In this document: piece after piece, positions 21,543-32,300 of the stretch
Layout: the number at the start of each line of letters is the position of its first letter
Numbering within the stretch: the stretch's first letter is position 1
Assembly: GCF_010727475.1 (NCBI RefSeq)
Contig: NZ_AP022567.1
Coordinates: 4,216,001-4,280,000, forward strand
Reading direction: 5' to 3'
DNA length: 64,000 nucleotides
Origin: Mycolicibacterium mageritense
Lineage (GTDB): Bacteria > Actinomycetota > Actinomycetes > Mycobacteriales > Mycobacteriaceae
Position numbers and translations under genes: made by a program
Notes under the pieces: generated by a model
Database searches by the model: none
The model's input: only the letters and a program-made list of their open reading frames with translations
What the model was told of the DNA's origin: nothing

Positions 21543-22508
21543 GTGGCGGGCTCGGGTGAGCATTTCAAAGCGCTGGTGCGCACCCATGCAAGTGGGGACG
21601 ATCAGGCCTTTTACTCGGTCGCTTTGCAGGTAGCTGCTCAGGCTGCCCGCCAAGGTCACCACAAGCTCGCGGCCGACCTCAAGGCAGCTGTCGAGAGCTC
21701 ACGCACCGATCGCTCCACCAAGGTTGTCTCGATCGCCCGGCCTCGTGGTGACCTTGCTGAGTTGGTCGTCGCGTCGCATCCGACCGTGACCTTGAAAGAT
21801 CTCGTCTTACCGGCCGATCTGGACGCCCACGTGCGACGGATCCTGACGGAGCAGCGTCAGCGCAAGAACCTCTTGGATCATGGGTTCGATCCAGCACATC
21901 GACTGCTATTCGAAGGTCCGCCGGGCACCGGCAAGACGATGACCGCCGCCGTCCTTGCCCACGAGTTGTCGTTGCCGTTACTCACCATTCGGTTGGACTC
22001 GCTGATGAGCAAGTTCATGGGCGAGACGGCCGGCAAGCTCCGGACCATTTTTGATGCTGCCGAAAGCCAACGTGCCGTGTACCTGTTCGATGAGTTCGAC
22101 GCGCTCGGCGGCGACCGCGCCGGAAACGACGTCGGCGAAGCGCGACGGATCTTGAACTCGTTCCTGGTGTTTCTGGAGAACAGCAGCAGTGAAAGCATCA
22201 TCATTGCCGCCACCAACCATCGGGCCATTCTGGATCGGGCGTTGTTTCGTCGCTTTGACATGGTTCTTGACTACGCGCTGCCGGACGCCAAACAAGGTGC
22301 AGCAGTCATGCGTGCTCGGCTTGGCTCCTTGGCCAAGGGAGTCCGCTGGGCCTCGCTCGCGGCCGATATCGAGGGGCTTTCCCATGCAGATCTCGTGCGG
22401 GCCGCCGAATCGGCAGCGAAAAGTGTGATCTTGGAAGGGCATTCACAGGTCAGTATCGAGGAGCTTCGTCGAGCGCTGAGCGCGAGGAAGTCGGCAAGCC
22501 TTGGCTAA
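21543..22508 (+). CDS. ietA: IetA-like AAA+ ATPase of the IetAS defence pair
   Basis: The product is about 321 residues. Walker A is GPPGTGKT (about residues 125-132), Walker B is YLFDEFDALGGD (about 180), and sensor and arginine-finger regions follow (IIIAATNH, RALFRRFD). This is the classic FtsH/Bcs1-like AAA fold with a short N-terminal region. The start is placed at GTG 21543, because GGGAGG lies 5 bp upstream; the frame is open to GTG 21522. Its end overlaps the start of the subtilase gene by 8 bp. An AAA+ ATPase paired with a subtilisin-like protease is the composition of IetAS, shown elsewhere to block phages; the mechanism is unresolved. Confidence 0.88.
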   Translation: MAGSGEHFKALVRTHASGDDQAFYSVALQVAAQAARQGHHKLAADLKAAVESSRTDRSTKVVSIARPRGDLAELVVASHPTVTLKDLVLPADLDAHVRRILTEQRQRKNLLDHGFDPAHRLLFEGPPGTGKTMTAAVLAHELSLPLLTIRLDSLMSKFMGETAGKLRTIFDAAESQRAVYLFDEFDALGGDRAGNDVGEARRILNSFLVFLENSSSESIIIAATNHRAILDRALFRRFDMVLDYALPDAKQGAAVMRARLGSLAKGVRWASLAADIEGLSHADLVRAAESAAKSVILEGHSQVSIEELRRALSARKSASLG

Positions 22509-25041
22509 TGGGCGCGACCATCTCAGTCATTTCCTGGTCGTAGACCGCGTAGCAAACGAGGACTTCCACCGTCGAGGTGGCGGGAATCCCAAGGTCCGAC
22601 CGGTCGAAGACCGTGCTGGGCACGGGCTGGGTCGGCTCAGTGAGCTGGAGTCCGCGTTCAGTTCCAGCGATGAGGCCCGCGCAGAATTGCTGACCGAGGA
22701 GGAGCTTCAAGCGCTCGGCACGATTGTCACTCTCGAGGGTGCAGACCCTGCGTTCCCGCTGAAAGTTGAATCACTTCAACAGTTCACACGGCATCGAAAA
22801 ACTCCGCGCCGACCGAAATGGCTGCTTCTGTCGGTGCTTTCCGCTGACCCGAACGGTGGACTACCTGAACGGGCAATGGTCTGGGTAGCAGATGCGTACC
22901 GTGCTGAGTTTATTGGACTTTTCGAGAAGTACCTGTCAGACACTGGGTCCGGTAAGCCGAAGAACAACGAGCTTGTGGCCAATATTGCCCGGATTCGGGC
23001 GACGGTCCTGCTAGACCTATGGCAGTCGGATGGCGAGCCACCGATGAAGTCGTCTGTTTGGTGGGAGGTCTGGCTGCACCGAACGGGAACCGGCCCAGAT
23101 CTTTTGCTGCGCTTCGTATTATTGCATGGGCTCAAAGCGTCTCCGCGCATCATGCACCTCAAAGATCGCGACGTCATGTGGATCGAGGCAAGCTGGGATC
23201 AGCTCCAGATTCTGCCGTTCACCGACGTGCCCGTCGCCGAGTTGCGTCGCCCCGAGTTCATCGACACAGTGGAGGACTTGAAGGCCGGTGAACAGGCCGA
23301 ATACGCTGACGATCTTGCCGATCGACTTGAGCCGGCGGAAGCGCACCAGCCCGCTGTGTGCCACTTGGACACTGGCGTGGCACGCACACATGTCTTGCTG
23401 GCGAAGTCGCTCGCGGCCGAGGATCTCCAAACTGTCATTGGCACAAGCGGATTTGATGCCGAAGGCCACGGAACAGCGATGGCGGGCATTGCGCTGTTCG
23501 GTCAAGATCTTGATCAGCGCCTCATCGGTGCTGATCCCGTCGTCCTGCGCCATCGGCTGGAATCAGTTCGCATCATGCCAACTCGATCAGAACCCAAGAA
23601 TGACCCGCTCGCGTTCGGTGACGTTACCGCTCAGGCAGTTTCCATGGCCGAGTCTACTTCGGCACGACGTCGGGTGTTTTGCTTGCCGGTGACAGTCGAC
23701 GGTGACACGTCGGAAACCCCAGGCCAGCCAACGCTGTGGTCTGCCACCGTTGACGCGCTTGCGGTCGGATCCGACGTGGTACGCGATGGTGAGGCACTGC
23801 AGCTACTTGCACCGCCCGATGGAGAAGCAGCGCGCCTCATCTTGGTATCGACCGGCAATGTGAATTGCTTTGTCACTGACCACCTCAATGAATCGGATAC
23901 GTCGCCGGTACAGGATCCGGCGCAGGCATGGAATGCGTTAACTGTCGGTGCGTACACCGAGATGGCAGATCCACCAACCGATCCGGCATACACCGGGTGG
24001 AATGCGGTTGCCGCCAGCGGTGAGCTCTCGCCTCACAGCCGGACGTCCCTGCATTTCGGTGCAACTCCGTGGCCCATCAAACCTGACATCGTCATGGAGG
24101 GTGGCAACGTGCTTCATGACGGTGGCTCAGGGTTCGAGCCCAGTCATCCGGCGTTGTCTGTGCGGACGACCGGTCACGTGAACGACCAAGCTCTGTCCTC
24201 GGCCAATGCGACGAGCGCCGCGACAGCCCAGGCTTCCCGTCTTGCGGTACTGGCGATGGCCACATATCCCGCGTACTGGCCGGAGACTGTTCGCGCCCTG
24301 CTGGTCCATGCAGCTGAGTGGACACCAGCGATGCGCCAGGCATTGGCGGCGGCTGCCAGGCAGGGATTGAAGCAGCAGCAGGCAATGTTGCGTCGGTACG
24401 GATGGGGCGTGCCGACCGAGGATCGCGTGCTCTATTCCTCCGATCAGGCAGTAACACTCGTCATCCAGGATAAGTTTGTGCCATTCGAAGGCGATGACTT
24501 CAAGGTTCCGGTCTTCCGGCTGCACCAGCTGCCATGGCCGAACGAAGTATTGGAGGAGATCGGTGACACGCGAATCGATTTGCGTGTCACCCTGTCGTAC
24601 TTCATCGAGCCAACCGCGTCCCGACGCGGTTGGCGGCAGCGGTACAAATACCCGTCGCACTCTCTTCGCTTCGAGCTTCAGGATCCATTGGAATCGGACG
24701 AGCAATTTGTGCAACGTGTTAATCGGGATTCCAGCGCCGAGGAAGGCGGTGGCGGTCGGGCACCGAGCCAGGTGCGCTGGGTTGTAGGGCCGAATCAGCG
24801 CAACCTCGGATCACTGCACCAAGACATCTGGCAGACATCGGGAATCGAGCTTGCACAGGCGGGAAAGCTCGCGGTGTACCCGGTGGGTGGATGGTGGAAG
24901 TACAGCAGGGCGAAGGATCGCGTCGATAAGGAGGTCCGTTATGCGCTCGTCGTCTCGTTGCGGACGCCCGAGAGCGGCATCGATCTGTACACCCCCATCG
25001 CGAATTTGCTGCGGGTTCCGATTGCGGTGCCGATGGAATGA
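22501..25041 (+). CDS. ietS: IetS-like subtilisin-family serine protease of the IetAS defence pair
   Basis: A predicted 846-residue protein. The subtilase triad is complete: Asp290 in CHLDTGVAR, His323 in EGHGTAMAGIA and Ser572 in NATSAATAQ. No signal peptide is seen, so it is cytoplasmic, which fits a defence role instead of secretion. About 285 residues precede the protease domain and about 230 follow it. The TTG start at 22501 overlaps the last codons of ietA, giving translational coupling; a start slightly further in cannot be excluded. The ATPase probably controls or feeds the protease, an inference from the pairing. Confidence 0.88.
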   Translation: MANGRDHLSHFLVVDRVANEDFHRRGGGNPKVRPVEDRAGHGLGRLSELESAFSSSDEARAELLTEEELQALGTIVTLEGADPAFPLKVESLQQFTRHRKTPRRPKWLLLSVLSADPNGGLPERAMVWVADAYRAEFIGLFEKYLSDTGSGKPKNNELVANIARIRATVLLDLWQSDGEPPMKSSVWWEVWLHRTGTGPDLLLRFVLLHGLKASPRIMHLKDRDVMWIEASWDQLQILPFTDVPVAELRRPEFIDTVEDLKAGEQAEYADDLADRLEPAEAHQPAVCHLDTGVARTHVLLAKSLAAEDLQTVIGTSGFDAEGHGTAMAGIALFGQDLDQRLIGADPVVLRHRLESVRIMPTRSEPKNDPLAFGDVTAQAVSMAESTSARRRVFCLPVTVDGDTSETPGQPTLWSATVDALAVGSDVVRDGEALQLLAPPDGEAARLILVSTGNVNCFVTDHLNESDTSPVQDPAQAWNALTVGAYTEMADPPTDPAYTGWNAVAASGELSPHSRTSLHFGATPWPIKPDIVMEGGNVLHDGGSGFEPSHPALSVRTTGHVNDQALSSANATSAATAQASRLAVLAMATYPAYWPETVRALLVHAAEWTPAMRQALAAAARQGLKQQQAMLRRYGWGVPTEDRVLYSSDQAVTLVIQDKFVPFEGDDFKVPVFRLHQLPWPNEVLEEIGDTRIDLRVTLSYFIEPTASRRGWRQRYKYPSHSLRFELQDPLESDEQFVQRVNRDSSAEEGGGGRAPSQVRWVVGPNQRNLGSLHQDIWQTSGIELAQAGKLAVYPVGGWWKYSRAKDRVDKEVRYALVVSLRTPESGIDLYTPIANLLRVPIAVPME

Positions 25042-25095
25042 TACGTCGGCTTTATATGCGTGCTTGTGGTGCGTTGAGCGATCGGAAAGGGCAAC

Positions 25096-25512
25096 ATGAA
25101 CCTGGCTAGCGGTATCGCTCTCGCGTCGGCGGTCATAGCCTTGCTGGCGCTGGCGGTGGCCGCATGGACTTTTCGGCAGGGGGCTGAGCTGAACGCGTTC
25201 CTGGTGTTCACAGAACGCTACGAGAAGATCATGAGCGAGCTGCCGCACGAAGCTCGACTGCACCCGGAGTGGAATCCGGAGGTAGACAAAGACTTTGCGA
25301 TTCGCTTGCGCTATCTCAACCTGTGCTCGGAAGAGTTCTACCTCAAGAAGCGCTGCCTCCTATCTGCACGAGTCTGGGGCATCTGGAAAACCGAGATGAC
25401 GTCAACGCTCGCCTCACGACCGTACCGAGATGCCTGGCAGCAGCTGCGGCCACATTTCAGTAGCTACCCAGAGTTCTCGGAGTTTGTCGACGATTGTCAG
25501 ACAGCGCGTTGA
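25096..25512 (+). CDS. Small membrane-anchored protein of unknown function
   Basis: A 138-residue product with one N-terminal transmembrane helix (about residues 6-26, IALASAVIALLALAVAAWTF) and a cytoplasmic domain rich in aromatic and charged residues (FLVFTERYEKIM, RLRYLNLCSEEFYLKKR, RVWGIWKTEM). The overall plan, a single helix followed by a helical domain, resembles small DUF4760-like proteins, but I do not recognise the family with certainty. It begins 54 bp after ietS on the same strand, behind AAAGGG at 25085-25090, so it may be co-transcribed with ietAS. Whether it is a functional part of that system is unknown. Confidence 0.65.
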   Translation: MNLASGIALASAVIALLALAVAAWTFRQGAELNAFLVFTERYEKIMSELPHEARLHPEWNPEVDKDFAIRLRYLNLCSEEFYLKKRCLLSARVWGIWKTEMTSTLASRPYRDAWQQLRPHFSSYPEFSEFVDDCQTAR

Positions 25513-25679
25513 ACCATCGCCCCGGGATGGTGAGCCAAGACATGGACAGCCCGCGAAGCGCGGAGGCTATTGTGCGAGGCTGAGCCACGCGAGCGGGCCG
25601 GCCCGACTCCGCAACCCTAACCGGACTTGATCTATGCGGATTTGTCGTTGCGGATACCAGTCGTACGGATAATGCTTCG

Positions 25680-25988
25680 ATGGTTTCGGTGCATCACTGC
25701 AGACAGCATGTTGTTCAAAACGGACGCGATATGGTCCGCGCACACATTTGGGCGATACGGGAACGCGGAGCAAGGCTTGTTCTCGCCGCTATCGACCCGG
25801 ACTCTGACAGGGAGGAGTTCCTCGACGCCCACGTACCTGAGTGCTCAGCGTGTTACCGCGATCTGATTCTTGAATTAGTCGATCAAGCCAGCGCGTGGTA
25901 TCAGGTTGAATTCGGTGGCCGCGAATCGGCCATCGAAGCACTTCACGACGAGCTGGCGACCATAGTCAAGCTCAGCCGCGACGATTGA
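25680..25988 (+). CDS. Small Cys/His-motif protein (zinc-finger-like), unknown function
   Basis: The product is up to 102 residues from ATG 25680, or 85 from ATG 25731. The later start gives MVRAHIWAIRERGARL, which looks more protein-like. The notable feature is HVPECSACYRDLILELVDQASAW: an H-x3-C-x2-C arrangement followed by an amphipathic helix, as in anti-sigma zinc-binding folds. No transmembrane segment follows, so it is not a standard membrane anti-sigma factor. It lies 167 bp after the preceding small gene on the same strand. Family and role are not recognised. Confidence 0.45.
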   Translation: MVSVHHCRQHVVQNGRDMVRAHIWAIRERGARLVLAAIDPDSDREEFLDAHVPECSACYRDLILELVDQASAWYQVEFGGRESAIEALHDELATIVKLSRDD

Positions 25989-26319
25989 AGGTCAGATCCT
26001 TTCGATGTACGGCGTCGGACGCTTGTCGGTCCCTCATGCCATCCTGATCAGCTCGCCACCCGCGGGCACCCGAGCCTGACGGATGGAGACCCCAGTGACT
26101 ATCGACCGCCTGACCCCTGGGCGCACCCTTGACGGGCGATGCATCGCCCCCGGTCGCTACCATCGGCGGCAAATTAACGCGTGCAAAGAACTCCCTCGAG
26201 TGGCCGGTCCGTGGTTACATGTTTCTGCTGCTGTGTGGGGGTGCTCGTCGGTGGCATCTGCAGTCAATACGCGAGTCGCTTGCAATCTGCAAGGCGTCAT
26301 GAAATCAGGGGTGTGAGCC
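25989..26319. other. Intergenic region upstream of the Hhe-like gene
   Basis: This is a 331-bp stretch without a convincing gene. A 77-codon frame at 26083-26316 is open, but its product has no recognisable features and mixed composition, so it is left out. The region probably contains the promoter of the Hhe operon, although no clear -35/-10 pair stands out. The start of the large gene at 26320 (GTG) is preceded by AGGGGTGTGAGCC. Confidence 0.4.
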
Positions 26320-29300
26320 GTGAATCCCGTTGACCGTCACCAACTGATCGGACAGATGCTGACCACGCTGGCCGGTGGCCTCTCACCATTCGTCACACAG
26401 GTGCTCAACCGCATCATTCCGCCTGGCACCGACTGGGCCGACTTGCTGCGCGCAAAGGACGCCGCCAATGGTCGTCGTGGCGGCGACTATCAGAGTCGCG
26501 ACGTGGCTCTGATGCTGCGCGCCATGACCGAACGCCTCGGCGATCTCGGCTACCCCTTCAACCGCGCGATGCCCCGGCAGGCGGAGATCTACGCCAAGGA
26601 GCTACGGGAGGTCCGCAACAAGTGGGCCCACACTGGCGAGTTCAGCGACGCTGAGACCTACCGGGCCATCGACTCGGCCGAGCTGCTGCTGCGCGCCATC
26701 GGCGCCACTGACGTCGCAGCCCGCGTCAACAAGCTGAAGGCGTCCGTCGCCCCCGTCACCGCCGCACAGGTCGCGCCGCCGGCACCGGTCACCCAGCCTG
26801 GACCCGCCACGGCGCCGCCACCCGCGCCCGCCGTCGACGCGCCACGCATCAAGATCTCCGCGATCTCCGACCTCAGCTACGCGATGGCCCACTGCCGCAT
26901 CCCGGTCATCGACCACATCACTGTCGACAACACCGGCGGCGACCGCCAGGGCGCCGTCGTCGAGGTCGACGTCGTCAGCGCCGAAGGCTCCCACGGCGGG
27001 CCGGCCGAAATCCACCTCGACCTGCTGGCCCACCAGCCGACCGTCCTGAACTCGGTCGACCTCAAACTCGACCCAGCGTCGATGCTGCAGGTCGACGAAC
27101 AACGCCCCGGCGACATCCGGGTCGTGCTGCGTGGCAACGCCGGTGAGGTGCTCGCCGAGAGAACCCAAGAGGTCACCATCCTGGCGGCCAACCAATGGAA
27201 GGCCACCCCGCCGCAACTCGCGCTGGAAATCCTGGCCGCCTATATCCAGCCCAACGCCGCCGCCATCGCTCTCCTGATGCTCGACGTTTCCGACCGGCTG
27301 CAAGCGGCCACCGGGAACTCCTCGATCGACGGTTACCAGAGCGAGAACCCCGAACGCGTCGACGCCATCGCCCACGCCGTCTTCGACGCCATGAAAACCC
27401 GCGACATCCGCTACGCCGAACCGCCAGCCAGCTGGGGCGAAATCGGGCAGAAGGTCCGCACCCCCGCCGAGGTGCTCGACGGGCGCCTCGGTACCTGCCT
27501 GGATACCACCCTGGTGATGGCGGCGGTGCTCGAACAGTGCGGCATCAACTCCACCATCTGGCTGGTCCGCGGTCACGCGTTCCTCGGCTACTGGCGTATC
27601 GACGGGGCACTCGGCAGCGTCTCCACCACCGAACCCGTGGAAGTCGTCAACCAGGTCGACCTCGACCACATCGGGCTCATCGAAACCACGATGGTCACCC
27701 AGTCCGCCCCGGACGCCTCGTTCGAAGATGCGCGGCGCGCGCCCCGCACCCGGCACCTCGCCGGTGACCTCGTCACCGTCCTGGGCATCACCGATGTCCG
27801 GCAGGCCCGCCAGGCCCGGATCTACCCGCTGCCCAGCCGCAGCACCGACGCCGACGGCAATGTCGTTGTCGCGGAATACAAGCCGGGTGCCGGACCGGTG
27901 TTTGAGCCGTACGTGGCTACCGGCGCCAAAGCCGTCGCGCAGACCGAGACCGTGCCCGCCCGCGTACGGCAGTGGAAGAACGCGCTGCTCGACCTGAGTC
28001 TGCGCAACAAGCTCATCAACTACACCGACCGCGCCGGGTACCGCCTCGACGTGCCGGCTCCCGCGCTGAGCCGATTCGAGGACGCCGTCAACGCCGGTGC
28101 CCGGATCAACCTCCTCGGGTCCGACGAAGTGCAGAACGTCGATATCGCCCGCGGGGTCCGCTTCGGCCGTGACCTGCCCGAGCAGGAACGCGAGATCCTG
28201 CTCGCCGACAAACACAGCGCCTACATCGACATCACCGCAGCGTCCTACAAGACCAAGCTGAGATACCTTGCCAACAAGGCGAAGACGATCCGCGAAGAGA
28301 CCGGCGCCAACAACCTCTACCTGGCCTTCGGCATGCTGACGTGGGAGCTCAACGACCGTGCGCTGCGCTCACCGTTGGTACTGGTGCCGGTGACGCTGAG
28401 CACCACCAACCGCGGTGAACGCTACGGCATCACCATCGACGACACCGGCGCCTCCACACCCAACTACTGCCTCGTGGAAAAGCTCCGCACCGCACTTGGT
28501 CTGGAGATCCCCGCACTGGCCCAACCTGACGAGGACGCCTCCGGCATCGATCTCACCGGCACCTTCGACGCGGTGCGTCATGCCATCGCTGAGGCGCAGC
28601 TGCCGTTCCGCGTCGAAGACACCGCGCAGTTGGCCATCCTGCAGTTCGCCAAGTTCCCGCTGTGGAAAGACCTCGACGAATCGTGGAAAGCACTGTCCCG
28701 CAATAGCTTGGTGCGTCACCTCATCGACAACCCGCAGAACCCGTTTATCGACCCCGTCGCCGCCACAGCCGATGTGGACCTCAACGAGCTGAACGCCGCC
28801 GTGCCGGTCCCAGCGGATGCGTCCCAGCTGCGTGCCGTCGCAGATGCCGTCATTGGCCGCACCTTCGTCCTTGAAGGGCCCCCCGGTACTGGTAAGTCGC
28901 AGACGATCACCAACCTGCTGGCCCACGCGATGGCTACGGGCAAGAGGGTGCTGTTTGTCGCCGAGAAACGCGCCGCCCTGGATGTCGTAAAGAAGCGGCT
29001 CGAAAGCGTCGGCCTGGGAGAGCTGTCCCTGGACATCCACGACAAGTCCGCGCGCCCCGCCGCAGTACGCGCCCAGATCAAGAACGCGCTCGAACTGCGG
29101 CTGAGCCACGACGCCGACTTGCTACATACCAAACTGCAAGTTGCAGAATCCAGCCGGCACAGCCTGGCCCGCTACGCCGACCGGTTGCACGAGCCCAACG
29201 CCGTCGGCCAGTCCCTCTACACCGCGCGTTCCTTCGAGCTGGCCGCCGATCAGGACATCACCCCGTTGGCGGTGCCGAGAAGCCTTGTCGCCAACGCTGA

Positions 29301-32300
29301 TCCCGCCCTCTTCGACGCGGTGGCGCAGGCATTGCGAACTCTGCCGGAAAAGTTCGACGACGCGCGTCCGCGCCCAGACCACCCGTGGGCATTCATCGAT
29401 ACCGTCCCGCCAGCGGGGCTGGAGCCGGCCGCAATTCACACCGCCGCGGTAGCGTTCGACACTGCTCTGGCCGAACTTCACGCCGGTGGCATCGCGGTCG
29501 ATGTGTTGGGGAAGTGGGACAGCCCCGATGCCATCGATACCTGGGCCCGGATGACCAACGAGCCGCGCTTTCCACTGGCCGCACTCGACAACCTCAGCAC
29601 CCCGCAGTGGCAGGACTACATCGCCGGCATCGAACAAGTGCTGGCCGGGCTGCACCACCAGAAGCCGGCATGGTTGGCGACTGCCATGCCCGCGGCCATG
29701 GATCTCGACATTCCTGCCATCCATGCGGCCGCGGCCGCCGCTGATGAATCCGGGTTCTTCGGCCGCAAGAAGCGTCGCCGCGCCGTCCTGGAACAACTCA
29801 CCGGCGTGCTGTCCGTCGATCCCGCCACGGTCAATCTCAAGACCTTGTCGGCACTGACCGCGGATCTCCTGAACAGCCATGCGGTGGTTGCCGATCTTCG
29901 GCAGCGGGTAGGCGCGCTGCCGGTGGCGCTGTTCGACAAACCCTGGAACCCGTTCGAGGGTGCCGATGCCGCGCACCTCATCGGGAACCTGGCCGCCATG
30001 CGGAGGGTCGGGCAGGTGCTATCCACGAATCCGACGGACCCGCGCCTGGGCGATCTGCGAAAGTTCTACAGCGACACTGCGGTTGGTACATTGGCGCCTA
30101 CCCTGCAGGCATTGCCGGCCGGATGGCGGCAGCTGACTGCAGCCACCGGTACGACGTGTGGCGAGGGGTTCATCGAGCGTTGGTGGGCCGGCCGCGGCGC
30201 CCGCCGGCTGGAATCGCCGGATTCCGTGCATCGGTGGGTGGCGCTACTGCAGCATGTCGAACCGCTGGTGCGCGCCGACATGGCGAACGCCCGCACGGAG
30301 ATCCTCGCCGGCAAGATCGTCGCCGAAGACGCCAGCCTCGCGTTCGACCGTGGTGTCGCGATGGCGTCGGTGGCAGAACGCCTGGAGGCCAGCGGGCTCA
30401 GCGAGTTTGACGTGACCGCACACGGAAAGGCCGTCCAGCGGTTCACCACCAGCTCGGCGGCGATCCGCGACGAGCTGCGGCGGTCCATCCCGGCCCGGCT
30501 GCTCGCCGGACGCACCTTCGACGCGTACACCGAGAGCGGCCAGATCGGGCTGCTGAAGCGGCAACTGGACCGCAAACGCGGCGGTCTGAGTGTGCGCGCA
30601 CTGATGGACAACTTCGGCGAGCTGATTACCCAGATCCTGCCCTGCACCCTGATGAGCCCCGACTCGGTGGCCCGGTTTTTCCCGGCCCATGCCGACATCT
30701 TCGACATCGTCGTATTCGACGAGGCCTCGCAGATCCGTGTCGCCGATGCGATCGGCGCCATGGGCCGAGCGAAATCGGTTGTGGTGGTGGGAGACAGCAA
30801 GCAGATGCCCCCCACCAGTTTCGCCGACACCAACGCGGCCGTCGACGATGGCGAGGAAGACACCAACCCCGAGGTCGTCGCCGATGAGGAGTCGATCCTG
30901 AGTGAATGCGTGCAATCGCTGGTGCCGCAGCAGTGGTTGTCCTGGCACTACCGCAGCCAGGACGAGGCGCTGATCGCGTTCAGCAATATCCACTATTACA
31001 ACGGCCGACTGGCCTCGTTCCCAGCACCGTTGGGTCCGGCGTCCGGGCACGGCATCTCTTTGGTGCGCGTCGATGGGCAGTTCGAACGGTCCGGGCGAGG
31101 GAAGACGCTGCGTACCAATCGAATCGAAGCCGATCGCATTGTGGCGGATATCTGCAACCGGTTCGCCGCGTCACCCGGTACCGCGCCGTCCATCGGCGTG
31201 ATCACTTTCAATGCCCAACAGCGTGACCTCATCGAGAACCTGCTGCGTGACGCTGGGGATGAGCGCTTGGTGCAGGCCCTCGACGAACCCGACGGTCTGT
31301 TCGTCAAGAACCTGGAGAACGTTCAGGGCGACGAGCGGGACACCATCCTGTTCTCGGTGGCGTTCAGCAAGAACGACAAGGGCGTGGTGCCGCTGAACTT
31401 CGGGCCACTGTCCCGGCCGGGCGGTGAACGTCGTCTCAACGTGGCGATCACCCGGGCTCGCTGCGAGGTGGTGCTATACGCGAGTTTCGATCCGGCGGAG
31501 CTGCGCGCCGAGGAGACGACACAGGTCGGAACCAAGCATCTGCGGGCGTACCTGGAGATGGCGCAGCGGGGGGTGCAGACCATCACGCAGGGCGGTCGGC
31601 GTAACGCGGTGATCGACCGGCACCGCGACGATATCGCCGCCGAACTGAGGCGGTCGGGGTTTGTCGTGACGGCCGATGTGGGGTTGTCCGACTTCCGTGT
31701 CGACCTGGTGATCGCCGATCCAGATGAACCGGATCGGCCGTTGGTGGCGGTGCTGCTCGATGGGACCGAGTGGTATGGCCGCCGGACTGTCGGCGACCGT
31801 GACGGGCTGCCGGTCGAGGTGCTGTCGCGGCTGCTGCATTGGCCTGGCGTGGAACGGGTTTGGCTACCTGAGTGGCTGAGCCAGCGCGAGGCGACCGTCA
31901 CACGCCTGCGGGACGCGGTGGGTGCCGCGAAGCGGCGGCTGGCGGAACCGCCGGTGGAGGACATCGTGGTGCCACCGGTCGTGATCGAGCCGGTGGTGAC
32001 GCCACCTCCGTTATCGGCGGCGGAGGAGGTGTTCGCGTTCCGGTCAGCGCCTACTGCACCGCCTCCGCCGCCCGTTGCACCGCGGCGTCACGCCCACCTG
32101 GTGGACTTCGCCGCGTGGATGCCGATCGTCGTCGGCGATATTCGTGTGCTCGATGAGATTCACAGCGCGTACAACGAGTCGCAGGTGGTGAAGGTGGTCG
32201 AGTCGATCATTGAAGCCGAAGGGCCGGTGCATCGCGATCGCCTGGCGAAGCTCGTGGCTGGAGCGTTCAGTCTGGGCAAGGTTGCCGAGGCCCGACGGGT

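Noticed and set aside
26083..26316. A 77-codon frame just upstream of Hhe
   Set aside because: No ribosome site, no recognisable motif and mixed composition; it is treated as intergenic.
26602..28215. A 537-codon minus-strand open frame inside the Hhe-like gene
   Set aside because: Its product is Gly/Asp/Val-rich with no motif; the plus strand carries continuous conserved domains over the whole stretch.
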